Source: JAITVB01 sp031553805 (GTDB taxonomy: Bacteria; Bacteroidota; Bacteroidia; Bacteroidales; Rikenellaceae). From it: a stretch of 64,000 nt of DNA. Location of the stretch: positions 16,314-80,313 of the forward strand of contig JAVBLC010000014.1 of assembly GCA_031553805.1 (NCBI GenBank), read 5' to 3'. The translations under genes were made by a program, and so were the position numbers. The notes under the pieces are model-generated. The model saw nothing but the letters and a program-made list of their open reading frames with translations. It searched no databases and had not been told where the DNA came from. How positions within the stretch are numbered: the stretch's first letter is position 1; each line of letters starts with the position of its first letter. Positions 16,258 through 24,762 of the stretch are shown one piece after another.

Positions 16258-17367
16258 TTATTTCGTTACCGCGCGATAAAACGTGTCACGTTCGACGGCC
16301 CGATAGCCGGCCGCTTCGATCCAGCGCCGCATTTCATCGACCGTCAGGGCGGGATTTTGGTCGTCGGCCCCGGCCATCGAATAGATCTTGGTCGTGTCGT
16401 CGATCGTTCCGTCGATGTCGTCGGCCCCGAAGGCGAGCGCCAGTTGCGTCGTCGTTTTGCCATACATCGGCCAATAGGCTTTGATGTGCGGAAAATTGTC
16501 GAGGTAGATGCACGAAAGGGCCAGCGTACGCAGGTCGTCCGTGATGCTCGTTTCACCCAGCTCGGAAAGAGCGTTGTTCGCACTACGGAATTTGAGCGGG
16601 ATGAAAGCGTTGAAGCCCCCCGTTTCGTCCTGCAAGCGGCGCAGGCGTTCGAGGTGGTCGATGCGCTGGACCGGGGTTTCGATATGGCCGTAGAGCATTG
16701 TCGCGTTCGACGATATGCCCAGTCGGTGGGCCGCCCGGTGGAGGGCCAGCCACTCGTCGGCCGTACACTTTTCGGGGCAGATCTTTCGCCTGACCTCGCC
16801 GTCGAAGATCTCGGCGCCGCCGCCGGGGATCGCCGCCATCCCCGCCGCTTTGAGGCGTTGCAACCCGGCTTCGAGCGACACGCCCGCGCGGCGGATCATT
16901 TCGTGAAGTTCGACCGCCGAAAAGGCTTTTACGACTACATCGGGCAACTCTTTTTTAATCCCCTCGATCATCCGCACGTAATAGTCGAGCCCATGATCGG
17001 GGTGTACGCCGCCCACCACGTGCACTTCCGTCACCCCACTGCCCTGATATGTGCGGCATTTCTGAAAGATCTCTTCCAAAGGACGATTCCACGCCCCGGG
17101 CGAGTGGGCCGGCTGGCGATACGAGCAAAATTTACAGTTGAAAATACAAATATTACTCGGCTCGACATGAAAATTGCGGTTATAAAAAACGTCGCGTCCG
17201 CTCTTACGCTCCTTAGCCTGCACGGCCAGGCCGCCCAACAGGGCCAGCGGCGCGTGTTCATATAGCGCCAAAGCCTCGTCGGGCATAATGCGTTCACCCG
17301 CTTCGATCTTTTGAACCAACGGCCGGAGCTCTGCCCGGACTAACTGCTGAAAAATGCCGTCGTTCAT
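16258..17367 (-). CDS. mqnE: aminofutalosine synthase MqnE
   Basis: 369 residues. A radical SAM enzyme of the futalosine route to menaquinone that joins 3-[(1-carboxyvinyl)oxy]benzoate to adenosine. The cluster motif is CIFNCKFCSY (C-x3-C-x2-C), and the C-terminal AFGADDIDGTIDDTTKIYSM is characteristic of MqnE rather than of MqnC. Its start overlaps the radA stop by 4 nt (ATGA), so they are translationally coupled. A UbiD-like decarboxylase that would act later in the same pathway is encoded at 54271-56118; other mqn genes are outside the window. Confidence 0.93.
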   Translation of the reverse strand: MNDGIFQQLVRAELRPLVQKIEAGERIMPDEALALYEHAPLALLGGLAVQAKERKSGRDVFYNRNFHVEPSNICIFNCKFCSYRQPAHSPGAWNRPLEEIFQKCRTYQGSGVTEVHVVGGVHPDHGLDYYVRMIEGIKKELPDVVVKAFSAVELHEMIRRAGVSLEAGLQRLKAAGMAAIPGGGAEIFDGEVRRKICPEKCTADEWLALHRAAHRLGISSNATMLYGHIETPVQRIDHLERLRRLQDETGGFNAFIPLKFRSANNALSELGETSITDDLRTLALSCIYLDNFPHIKAYWPMYGKTTTQLALAFGADDIDGTIDDTTKIYSMAGADDQNPALTVDEMRRWIEAAGYRAVERDTFYRAVTK

Positions 17368-18728
17368 TGAAAAATCACTTTGCCCAGTTCTTCGACCCGG
17401 TTGACGAAAACCACATCGATCTTGTGTTTGGTCTTTTCGAGCGCCTTGCGGGCGTAGCCCGACACGACGATCCGCTTAAACCCGAGCCGCGCCGCTTCGG
17501 CCACGCGCTGTTCGGTGCGCGAAGCCGGGCGCACCTCGCCCGAAAGCCCGATCTCGCCCGCAAAACAAGCCTTTTCAGAGATCGGCCGGTCTAACATCGA
17601 CGAGAGGATCGAGGCCACCACGGCCAGGTCCATCCCCGGGTCGGCAATCTTGAACCCGCCCGCAAAATTCAGGAAGACGTCTTTCGAATACATTTTGAAA
17701 TTCATCCGCTTCTCAAGCACGGCGAGCAACATATTCAGCCGTTTGAAGTCAAAACCGGTAGTCGAACGCTGAGGCGTGCCGTAAGCGGCGGTGCTGACCA
17801 GCGCTTGGGTTTCGATCAGGTAGGGCCGCGCGCCGTCCATCGAGGCGCCGACCGTCACGCCGCTCAGCGGTTCGTCGTAGTGCGAAAGCAGGATTTCCGA
17901 CGGATTCTCGACCTCGACCAATCCCTCGCTCCGCATTTCGAACACGCCGATCTCGGACGTCGCCCCAAAACGGTTTTTAATACATCGTAACACACGGAAA
18001 ATGTTGTTGTTGTCGCCCTCGAACTGCATCACCACGTCGACGATGTGTTCGAGCACCTTGGGCCCGGCGATCACGCCGTCCTTGGTGATGTGGCCGATCA
18101 GGATGATCGAGGTGGTCGTTTCCTTGGCGTATTTGAGCAGCAGGGCGGCACATTCGCGAATCTGCGACACGCTGCCCGGCGACGAGTCGATCGTCTGGCT
18201 GTAAATGGTTTGGATCGAGTCGATGACCACCACGTCGGGAGCCGCCTGGCCGATCTGGTTCAGGATTTCGCCCAGGTCGGTTTCGGCGTAGACGAGACAG
18301 TTGTCGTTGTCGCCCCCGAGCCGTTCGGCCCGTAACTTTATCTGCTGGGGCGACTCTTCGCCCGACACATAAAGTGTTTTTAATTCTTTGGCCCTTAGCG
18401 CAATTTGCAGGCTCAGCGTAGATTTTCCGATGCCCGGTTCGCCGCCCAGCAGGATTAGTGATCCGGGAACCATGCCACCGCCCAGCACGCGGTTGACTTC
18501 GGGGCTGCACAGGTCGACTCGGCTGTGGCGGATGTGCTCAATGCGGCTTACGGGTTGGGGCACGTTGCGTTCCGACGCCGGGCGGAACGAGGTGCTGTTG
18601 CGTGTTTCGCGGGCGATGACCTCTTCGACGAAGGTGTTCCATGCGCCGCACGAGGGGCATTTGCCGACCCACTTGGGCGACTCCTGCCCGCAACTGCTGC
18701 AGAAATAGGCTTTTTTGACTTTGGCCAT
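17364..18728 (-). CDS. radA: DNA repair protein RadA
   Basis: 454 residues, the usual length. A zinc finger CSSCGQESPKWVGKCPSC (about 11-28), a RecA-like ATPase with Walker A GGEPGIGKST, the RadA-specific KNRFGATSEIGVFEM, and a C-terminal Lon-protease-like domain. RadA is a hexameric helicase that promotes branch migration during recombination. Transcribed with mqnE. A -7 box TACCTTTG is only 17 bp upstream of the ATG, and a dispersed GTGCG hairpin sits in the promoter spacer. Confidence 0.97.
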   Translation of the reverse strand: MAKVKKAYFCSSCGQESPKWVGKCPSCGAWNTFVEEVIARETRNSTSFRPASERNVPQPVSRIEHIRHSRVDLCSPEVNRVLGGGMVPGSLILLGGEPGIGKSTLSLQIALRAKELKTLYVSGEESPQQIKLRAERLGGDNDNCLVYAETDLGEILNQIGQAAPDVVVIDSIQTIYSQTIDSSPGSVSQIRECAALLLKYAKETTTSIILIGHITKDGVIAGPKVLEHIVDVVMQFEGDNNNIFRVLRCIKNRFGATSEIGVFEMRSEGLVEVENPSEILLSHYDEPLSGVTVGASMDGARPYLIETQALVSTAAYGTPQRSTTGFDFKRLNMLLAVLEKRMNFKMYSKDVFLNFAGGFKIADPGMDLAVVASILSSMLDRPISEKACFAGEIGLSGEVRPASRTEQRVAEAARLGFKRIVVSGYARKALEKTKHKIDVVFVNRVEELGKVIFQ

Positions 18729-18744
18729 AGTTGTGTTTTAGACA

Positions 18745-18752
18745 CAAAGGTA
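18745..18752 (-). promoter_or_regulatory. probable radA-mqnE promoter, -7 element
   Basis: Minus-strand TACCTTTG fits TAnnTTTG. The usual -33 position falls in the copy of the GTGCG hairpin repeat at 18761-18774, so no clean -33 is seen. The leader would be about 10 nt. Confidence 0.5.
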
Positions 18753-19169
18753 CAGAAAAAGTGCGTCCCCGCACAGGGGATTAATGCAAAGTCCTATCTA
18801 AAATTTTGGGTACCGCTTTTTATAAAAAGGTGCGTGCCCGCACTGGGGGATTTTTCCCAGCCAAGTCCAATCTAAAAATTTTTGGTGCCGCCTTTTATAA
18901 AAAGCGGCAGTTCCCTCAAAGGCAAATGCGCGAGGAGCACGCTCCCCGTAGATTTTTATGCAAGAACCGGCCCGGCAGAGGTAATCCTCCAATGCATAAA
19001 ATCTCTCGTGCGGACCAATACCCCAACGCGCGAGGCTTCAAACAATGGACTCCGTTGACGATTTTCCGAAACTTTTCTTAACGCTTTTTCTCTATAGGCG
19101 GGATGCGGGCCGTTGGCCCGCTGCCTACGGGGTCCAGAGCTGGAACAAAGTCCCGTTGTCTGCCTCCGA
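18753..19169. repeat. gene-free gap made of dispersed repeat modules
   Basis: No gene is seen between radA and the aldolase. The gap holds two GTGCG hairpins (18761-18774, 18830-18843), a damaged palindrome ACCGCTTTTTATAAAAAGGT (18813-18831), then a family-B copy (about 18869-19036) with palindrome GCCGCCTTTTATAAAAAGCGGC (18887-18908) and the trailing blocks GATTTTTATGC, CAATGCATAAAATCTCT and CCAACGCGCGAGGC. This runs straight into module C (about 19037-19130) with AACAATGGACT, a TTTTTCTCTATAGGCGGG stretch and a GCGGGCC-GTT-GGCCCGC hairpin. The same modules recur at 53.7-54.2 kb and, for B, at 57.2 kb. Confidence 0.75.
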
Positions 19170-20198
19170 CTAAATTATTCTGAGGGCTTGCCTGATGGCA
19201 TTCAAAAAATCGTCAACCTCGGCTTCGGTCGTGTCGAACGAAGTCATCCAGCGCACCTCGTCGCGTGCCTCGTCCCAAACATAGAAAAAATAATCGCGTT
19301 GCAACCGTTCGATCGCCGCACGTGGCACGCGGGCAAAAACGCCGTTGACCTGCGTCGGCTGCGTCAACTCGACGCCCTCGATCCGCGACACGCCCTCGGC
19401 CAACCGCCGGGCCAACGCATTCGAATGCGTCGCCAGGTTCAGCCAAAGCCCGTCGGTCAGATAAGCCTCGAATTGGGCCGACACGAAACGCATTTTCGAG
19501 GCCAGTTGCATCGCCTGCTTGCGTTCGTACATCGCATTTTCTGAAAGCATCGGATCGAAGAAAACCACCGCCTCGCCCAACATCAGCCCGTTTTTCGTGC
19601 CGCCGAACGACAGTACGTCGACCCCGGTATCCACGATCATTTCGCGCGGCGAAACGCCCAGCGCCGCTACCGCATTGCCGAAACGCGCCCCGTCGACGTG
19701 GAGGTACATCCCGTATTGGTGGGCCAGGTCGGCCAACGCCCTGATCTCATCGACCGTGTAAAGCGTCCCCAATTCCGTAGGCTGCGAAATCGAGATCACC
19801 CGCGGCTGAGAATGGTGCGGAAAGCCGAAGCCCTGCAACTGAGGCAGTACCCGGGCGGGCGTCAATTTGCCGTCGGGCGTGGCCACAGGCAACAGTTTAC
19901 AACCCGTCTGCCGCTCGGGAGCGCCGCATTCGTCGGTCCAGATGTGGGCCGTCGCCGCGCACACCACCGCCTCGTAACTGCGGGTAAGCGTTTTCAGCGC
20001 CAACACGTTGGCCCCCGTGCCGTTGAACACAAAATAGACGTCAGCCATCTCGCCGAACATCGCTTTCAGCAGGTCTACGGCCCGCCCCGTCACCGGATCG
20101 TCGCCGTAAGCCACCGCGTGGGCGGCGTTGGCCGCAACAATCGCGTCCAGCACGGCGGGATGGACCCCCGAATGATTATCGCTTCCAAAACTTTTCAT
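19170..20198 (-). CDS. low-specificity threonine aldolase (PLP-dependent)
   Basis: 342 residues, fold type I PLP enzyme of the beta-eliminating lyase/aldolase group. The N-terminal FGSDNHSGVHPAVLDAI, the cofactor region VFNGTGANVLAL, HVDGARFGNA and the PLP-lysine segment VLSFGGTKNGLMLGE match the threonine aldolase family, which splits threonine into glycine and acetaldehyde. Stands alone between repeat-filled and short gaps; a possible -7 box TATTTTTG lies about 27 bp upstream. Assignment to L-stereospecificity cannot be made by eye. Confidence 0.88.
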   Translation of the reverse strand: MKSFGSDNHSGVHPAVLDAIVAANAAHAVAYGDDPVTGRAVDLLKAMFGEMADVYFVFNGTGANVLALKTLTRSYEAVVCAATAHIWTDECGAPERQTGCKLLPVATPDGKLTPARVLPQLQGFGFPHHSQPRVISISQPTELGTLYTVDEIRALADLAHQYGMYLHVDGARFGNAVAALGVSPREMIVDTGVDVLSFGGTKNGLMLGEAVVFFDPMLSENAMYERKQAMQLASKMRFVSAQFEAYLTDGLWLNLATHSNALARRLAEGVSRIEGVELTQPTQVNGVFARVPRAAIERLQRDYFFYVWDEARDEVRWMTSFDTTEAEVDDFLNAIRQALRII

Positions 20199-20330
20199 CG
20201 TATATGGCTTTTACGCTGCAAAAATAGTGAAAATCAGAACAACCCACACGCTGAGCAACAAAAGGCGCGGACCGTAGGGGAAGATTTTTCAAAACAAAGA
20301 AAATTCCCCTGTACGGACGGACACACACCA

Positions 20331-20365
20331 AAAAGGGCTGTCCTTGCGGGACAACCCTTTTTCTG
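20331..20365 (-). terminator. terminator of the ribosomal protein cluster
   Basis: AAAAGGGCTGTCC (20331-20343) pairs with GGGACAACCCTTTT (20348-20361) around TTGC, 33 bp past the rplQ stop. On the minus strand it ends in CCCTTTTTGG. It closes the 18-kb minus-strand transcription unit. Confidence 0.8.
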
Positions 20366-20397
20366 ACCCCGGCAACACCGGGAAAGATTTCGGAAAA

Positions 20398-21006
20398 TTA
20401 CTCCTTTTCGGCAGTTTCTTCAGCAGCGGGAGCTGCTTCCACAGCCACCTCTTCCACAACCGGAGCCTCAGCAACAGGTGCTTCTTCCACGGCGGGGGCG
20501 GCTTCAGCCTTGGCGGCCTTTGCCTTCGGGGCGGCTTTCGGTGCAGCTTCAGCTTTCGGAGCGGCTTCTGCGCCGTCCTTCTTGGCCCCGCTGCGGCTGC
20601 GGCGGGTCTTGGCTTTGCCTTCGTCCTTCTTGCCGGCGGTGTAAGTCGTGTTGAAGTCGACCAGCTCGATGAAGCACATTTCGGCACCGTCACCCAGACG
20701 GAACCCGGTCTTCAGGATGCGGGTGTAGCCACCCGGACGGTCGGCGATCTTCGGCGCCACTTCGCGGAAGAGTTCGGTCACAGCGTGTTTGTCTTTCAGC
20801 GAGCTGAAGACCATACGGCGCGAGTGGGTCGTGTCTTCCTTCGACTTGGTGATCAGCGGCTCGACGTAGATACGCAGCGCTTTGGCCTTGGCCACGGTGG
20901 TGTTGATCTTCTTGTGGAGGATCAACGAAGAGGCCATATTGGCCAGCATCGCCTTGCGATGGCCTGCCTGCCGGCCCAGGTGGTTGAATTTTTTGTTATG
21001 TCTCAT
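20398..21006 (-). CDS. rplQ: 50S ribosomal protein L17 with long acidic/Ala-rich tail
   Basis: 202 residues against about 120 in E. coli. Residues 1-125 are ordinary L17 (MRHNKKFNHLGRQAGHRKAM, MVFSSLKDKHAV, GGYTRILKTGFRLGD). After about residue 135 follows an extension first basic, then Ala/Lys/Pro and finally Glu-rich. The stretch PKAKAAKAEAAPA in this tail recurs identically in the tail of S2 (61676-62590). Extended L17 is common in Bacteroidota. Last gene of the alpha operon, 8 nt after rpoA. Confidence 0.97.
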   Translation of the reverse strand: MRHNKKFNHLGRQAGHRKAMLANMASSLILHKKINTTVAKAKALRIYVEPLITKSKEDTTHSRRMVFSSLKDKHAVTELFREVAPKIADRPGGYTRILKTGFRLGDGAEMCFIELVDFNTTYTAGKKDEGKAKTRRSRSGAKKDGAEAAPKAEAAPKAAPKAKAAKAEAAPAVEEAPVAEAPVVEEVAVEAAPAAEETAEKE

Positions 21007-21014
21007 GATTGATC

Positions 21015-22007
21015 TTAATCTTTGTCAAGTTTGTACATCGAAACGTCCATCCCGAAGTGGAGGTTGAGCGAAGCCAACAGCTCGTCGAGTTCGGAGAGCG
21101 ACTTCTTGCCGAAGTTGCGGAATTTGAGCAGATCGTTGCGGTGGAAGCGCACCAGGTCGCCGATCGTTTCCACTTCGGCCGCCTTGAGGCAGTTGAGCGC
21201 GCGCACCGAAAGATCCTGTTCCGACAGCTTGGTTTTGAGCAGCTGACGCATATGGAGTACGTCTTCGTCGAACTCTTCGGTCGAGGATGACTCTTCCATA
21301 TTGAGCGTGATCTTCTCGTCCGAGAAAAGCATGAAGTGGTGGATCAGTACCTTGGCGGCCTCCTTCAGGGCGTCCTTCGGGTGGATCGAGCCGTCGGTGG
21401 TGATCTCCAGGTTCAACTTTTCGTAGTCGGTTTTCTGTTCCACACGGAAGTTGTCGACCGTGAACTTCACGTTCTTGATCGGGGTGTGGATCGAGTCGAT
21501 CGGGAGCAGCCCGAATTCGGCTTCAGCCGGCTTGTTTTCCTCGGCGGGTACGTAACCGCGGCCCTTGGCGATGGTGAGCTCCATCTGCAGCTTCACGTCG
21601 CTGTCCAGGCGGCAGATCACCAGCTCGGGGTTCAACACCTTGAATCCGGAAAGGAAGTTCGAGATGTGTCCGGCGGTGAGTTCAGTCACCCCCGCCACAT
21701 TCACGGTCACCTTTTCGAAATCGGTGCTTTCGACGGTACGCATGAACCGCACCTGTTTCAGGTTGAGGATGACGTCAATCATCCCTTCCATGACACCCGG
21801 GATAGCCGCAAATTCGTGGCTGATCCCGGCCACCTTGACCGTAGTAATGGCATACCCCTCCAACGACGAGAGGAGAATGCGGCGAAGTGCGTTACCCACT
21901 GTCATACCGAAACCGGGTTCCAACGGACGGAACTCAAAGCGCCCGAAGTTGGAAGTCGATTCCAGCATAATCACCTTTTCAGGTTTTTGGAATGCTAATA
22001 TGGCCAT
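21015..22007 (-). CDS. rpoA: RNA polymerase alpha subunit
   Basis: 330 residues with the N-terminal assembly domain (GMTVGNALRRILLSSLEGYAI, about 34-54) and the C-terminal DNA/activator-binding domain (LSVRALNCLKAAEVETIGDL, FRNFGKKSLSELDELL). Normal length. Sits between rpsD and rplQ as in most bacteria. Confidence 0.99.
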   Translation of the reverse strand: MAILAFQKPEKVIMLESTSNFGRFEFRPLEPGFGMTVGNALRRILLSSLEGYAITTVKVAGISHEFAAIPGVMEGMIDVILNLKQVRFMRTVESTDFEKVTVNVAGVTELTAGHISNFLSGFKVLNPELVICRLDSDVKLQMELTIAKGRGYVPAEENKPAEAEFGLLPIDSIHTPIKNVKFTVDNFRVEQKTDYEKLNLEITTDGSIHPKDALKEAAKVLIHHFMLFSDEKITLNMEESSSTEEFDEDVLHMRQLLKTKLSEQDLSVRALNCLKAAEVETIGDLVRFHRNDLLKFRNFGKKSLSELDELLASLNLHFGMDVSMYKLDKD

Positions 22008-22028
22008 AATTTGCTCCTCTATTGCGTA

Positions 22029-22637
22029 CTATTTGGAGTACAATTCGACGATGAGTTGTTCCTTGATGTTTTCGGGGATTTCGCTCCGCTCGGGGCGCTG
22101 GATGAACTTACCGCTCATCGTTGCGCTGTCCCATTCGATCCACGGGTAGCGGCTGCGACGGCCCGAACCCAGCGATTCCTGGATCACTTCGAGCGATTTC
22201 GACTTTTCGCGAACGGCCACCGTGTCACCCGGACGCAGTTGGCACGAGGCGATGTTCACCACGGCACCGTTAACGGTGATGTGGCGGTGCGAAACCAGCT
22301 GGCGGGCAGCGGCACGCGTGGGGGCGATGCTCATGCGGAACACCACGTTGTCGAGGCGGCATTCGAGCAGCTTCAGCAGGTTTTCCCCCTGGATGCCACC
22401 CAGGCGGCCAGCTTCTTCGAAGGTGCGGCGGAATTGTTTCTCCTGCATCCCGTAGATCGCTTTCGCCTTTTGTTTTTCAGCCAGCTGCACGCCGTATTCC
22501 GAAACTTTCTTGCGCTTGCGGGCCAAACCGTGTTGTCCGGGAGGGTAGTTCTTCTTTTCGAACGCTTTATCAGCCCCGTAGATCGCCTCCCCGAATTTAC
22601 GGGCGATTTTGGTTTTAGGTCCTATGTATCTTCCCAT
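22029..22637 (-). CDS. rpsD: 30S ribosomal protein S4
   Basis: 202 residues beginning MGRYIGPKTKIARKFGEAI. It has the S4 RNA-binding domain (RLDNVVFRMSIAPTRAAARQ, VSHRHITVNG). One cysteine only in the N-terminal half, so it is the zinc-free type. A 148-nt spacer precedes it inside the operon, where S4 autoregulates translation in other bacteria. Confidence 0.99.
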   Translation of the reverse strand: MGRYIGPKTKIARKFGEAIYGADKAFEKKNYPPGQHGLARKRKKVSEYGVQLAEKQKAKAIYGMQEKQFRRTFEEAGRLGGIQGENLLKLLECRLDNVVFRMSIAPTRAAARQLVSHRHITVNGAVVNIASCQLRPGDTVAVREKSKSLEVIQESLGSGRRSRYPWIEWDSATMSGKFIQRPERSEIPENIKEQLIVELYSK

Positions 22638-22785
22638 TGTTGTTTGATTTTTTCGTTTTTTCCGTTTGTTCGATTCGTTGTCCTTGCCCGGGGGTCTTTG
22701 AGATTAGAACAAGTTTCCGATTCAACCAGACACCCTACGGCATCCTGTATTCAATCCTTGTCGCTCTCCCCCGGTCGCGGCCGTT
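22638..22785 (-). other. 148-nt untranslated spacer upstream of rpsD
   Basis: Most spacers in this cluster are 2-30 nt, so this one stands out. It contains no open frame of note and G/C-rich segments (CGACCGGGGGAGAGCGAC; ACCCCCGGGCAAGG) that could fold with each other. In E. coli S4 represses the alpha operon through a leader; a similar role here is only a possibility. Confidence 0.35.
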
Positions 22786-23175
22786 TTATACGCGGCGACG
22801 GTTGGGCGGACGGCAGCCGTTGTGGGGCAGCGGGGTCACGTCGATGATCTCGATCACCTCGATCCCGGCGCCGTGGATGGTGCGGATGGCCGATTCACGG
22901 CCGGCACCCGGGCCTTTAACGAATACTTTCACTTTTCTCAAACCAAGATCATAGGCCACCTTGGCGCAATCCTGCGCTGCGGTCTGGGCGGCATAGGGCG
23001 TGTTCTTTTTCGAACCGCGGAAGCCCATCTTGCCGGCCGAGCTCCAACTGATTACCTGCCCTTCGCCGTTGGCCAGGGTGATGATCACGTTGTTGAAGGT
23101 AGAATGAACGTGGGCCTGTCCCACGGCATCGACCTTAACCACTCGCTTTTTAACTGTTGCAGTCTTTTTTGCCAT
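22786..23175 (-). CDS. rpsK: 30S ribosomal protein S11
   Basis: 129 residues. AHVHSTFNNVIITLANGEG and the C-terminal DVTPLPHNGCRPPNRRRV are typical S11. S11 shapes the platform of the 30S subunit near the mRNA exit. Gap of 12 nt after rpsM. Confidence 0.99.
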   Translation of the reverse strand: MAKKTATVKKRVVKVDAVGQAHVHSTFNNVIITLANGEGQVISWSSAGKMGFRGSKKNTPYAAQTAAQDCAKVAYDLGLRKVKVFVKGPGAGRESAIRTIHGAGIEVIEIIDVTPLPHNGCRPPNRRRV

Positions 23176-23187
23176 AATACTCTGCTA

Positions 23188-23568
23188 TTACTTGGTTGCT
23201 TTTTTCTTGTTAGCCACGGTTTTCTTTCTCCCCTTGCGGGTACGGGCGTTGTTTTTGGTGCTCTGACCGCGCGTGGGCAGGCCGAGGCGGTGACGGATGC
23301 CCCGGTAGCAACCGATGTCCATCAGACGTTTGATGTTGAGCTGGACCGACGAGCGGAGTTCGCCCTCTACCTTGAAGCCTTCGTTAGCGATGACCCCGCG
23401 GATGGCGTTGACCTGTTCGTCACTCCAGTCTTTCACCTTCATGTCGTAGTCAATTCCGGCTTTTTCCAGGATCGCGCGGGCTGTGCTGCGGCCAATGCCG
23501 TAGATATAGGTGAGCCCGATCTCGCCCCTTTTATTTTTTGGTAAGTCTACACCGACAATACGTGCCAT
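23188..23568 (-). CDS. rpsM: 30S ribosomal protein S13
   Basis: 126 residues. MARIVGVDLPKNKRGEIGLT, the helix-hairpin-helix IYGIGRSTARAIL and the RGQSTKNNARTRKGRKK tail identify S13, which contacts the P-site tRNA and L5 across the subunit interface. Confidence 0.99.
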   Translation of the reverse strand: MARIVGVDLPKNKRGEIGLTYIYGIGRSTARAILEKAGIDYDMKVKDWSDEQVNAIRGVIANEGFKVEGELRSSVQLNIKRLMDIGCYRGIRHRLGLPTRGQSTKNNARTRKGRKKTVANKKKATK

Positions 23569-23599
23569 AAAATTTTGTCTTTTTACAATTCGTTACAAA

Positions 23600-23716
23600 T
23601 TACCCTTGGCGCATTTTGAACTTGGGATTTTTTTTGCAGATCACGTACAAACGGCCTTTGCGTTTGACGATCTTGCAATCCTCGCTCCTTTTCTTAATGG
23701 ATGCCCTAACTTTCAT
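23600..23716 (-). CDS. rpmJ: 50S ribosomal protein L36
   Basis: A 38-residue gene between infA and rpsM: MKVRASIKKRSEDCKIVKRK then GRLYVICKKNPKFKMRQG. In zinc-type L36 the ligands are Cys11, Cys14, Cys27 and His33; here residue 11 is Ser and 33 is Phe, leaving two Cys, so zinc binding is probably lost. This partial form is frequent in Bacteroidota. Confidence 0.98.
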   Translation of the reverse strand: MKVRASIKKRSEDCKIVKRKGRLYVICKKNPKFKMRQG

Positions 23717-23728
23717 CGTTCAATGTTT

Positions 23729-23947
23729 TTACTTGTACCTGAATGAGATACGTCCCTTAGACAGATCGTACGGGGACATTTCAACTTTTACTTTATCACC
23801 GGGAAGGATTTTGATGTAGTGCATCCGCATCTTTCCCGAGATGTGGGCGGTGATGATGTGGCCGTTGTCCAATTCCACGCGGAACATGGCGTTGGAGAGG
23901 GCTTCGATAATCGTCCCGTCCTTTTCGATTGCAGCTTGTTTTGCCAT
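23729..23947 (-). CDS. infA: translation initiation factor IF-1
   Basis: 72 residues, a single OB fold (MAKQAAIEKDGTIIEAL, FRVELDNGHIITAHISGKMR, GDKVKVEMSPYDLSKGRI). It blocks the ribosomal A site during initiation. Five nt after map, 12 nt before rpmJ. Confidence 0.99.
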   Translation of the reverse strand: MAKQAAIEKDGTIIEALSNAMFRVELDNGHIITAHISGKMRMHYIKILPGDKVKVEMSPYDLSKGRISFRYK

Positions 23948-23952
23948 TGGTT

Positions 23953-24729
23953 TTAACCGTTTAAAGCCTGTTCGATAAACTCAAAAGTGGTCAGTACGTC
24001 GGGCCCCGCTTGGGTTACAGCCACAGCGTATTCAAAATGGGCCGACGGTTTCCGGTCTTTCGTTCGGACCGTCCATCCGTCGTTTTCAAATACTACTGCC
24101 CGGCTGCCCTGGTTGACCATCGGTTCGATACAGATCACCACGCCTTCGCGAAGCAGCGGGCCGTGTCCCCGGGCGCCGTAGTTGGGCACTTCCGGTTCTT
24201 CGTGCATCTGCCGGCCGAGGCCGTGGCCTACCAATTCCCTCACGATCGAGAAACCGTTTGTTTCGGCGTGTGATTGCACCGCGTGCGCAATGTCGCCGAT
24301 CCGGTTTCCGATGCGGGCCTGCGCCGCTCCGAGGAGCAGTGCCTGGCGAGTCACTTCCAGAAGCTTTTTTACTTCCGGCGCTATCTCGCCCACCGCAAAC
24401 GTGAAGGCCGAGTCCCCGTAGAATCCCCCCATCCGCGTGCCGCAGTCGATTGAAACGATGTCGCCTTCGCGGAGGATCCGTTTGGCCGAGGGGATGCCGT
24501 GCACCACCTCTTCGTTGATCGACACGCAGAGCGTGTTGGGGAATCCGTTGTAGCCGAGGAATCCGGGAATGGCGCCGTGCGAACGGATATAGTCCTCCGC
24601 GATCTTATCCAGTTCCAGGGTCGAAACCCCCGGTCGGATATGTTTGGCCACTTCTCCGAGTGTTTTCGAGACGAGAAGGTTGTTTTCCCTCAGCAGCTCG
24701 ATCTCCTCCGGACTCTTGTAGTTTATCAT
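23953..24729 (-). CDS. map: methionine aminopeptidase type I
   Basis: 258 residues. It removes N-terminal Met from new proteins. Metal ligands are visible in SIDCGTRMGGFYGDSAFTF (two Asp), GHGLGRQMHEEP (His), CIEPMVN (Glu) and the C-terminal FEYAVAVT (Glu). The secY-map-infA order is the standard spc-operon arrangement. Confidence 0.98.
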   Translation of the reverse strand: MINYKSPEEIELLRENNLLVSKTLGEVAKHIRPGVSTLELDKIAEDYIRSHGAIPGFLGYNGFPNTLCVSINEEVVHGIPSAKRILREGDIVSIDCGTRMGGFYGDSAFTFAVGEIAPEVKKLLEVTRQALLLGAAQARIGNRIGDIAHAVQSHAETNGFSIVRELVGHGLGRQMHEEPEVPNYGARGHGPLLREGVVICIEPMVNQGSRAVVFENDGWTVRTKDRKPSAHFEYAVAVTQAGPDVLTTFEFIEQALNG

Positions 24730-24762
24730 TCTTTACTCAGAACTCGCTTTCGGAGCAAAACA

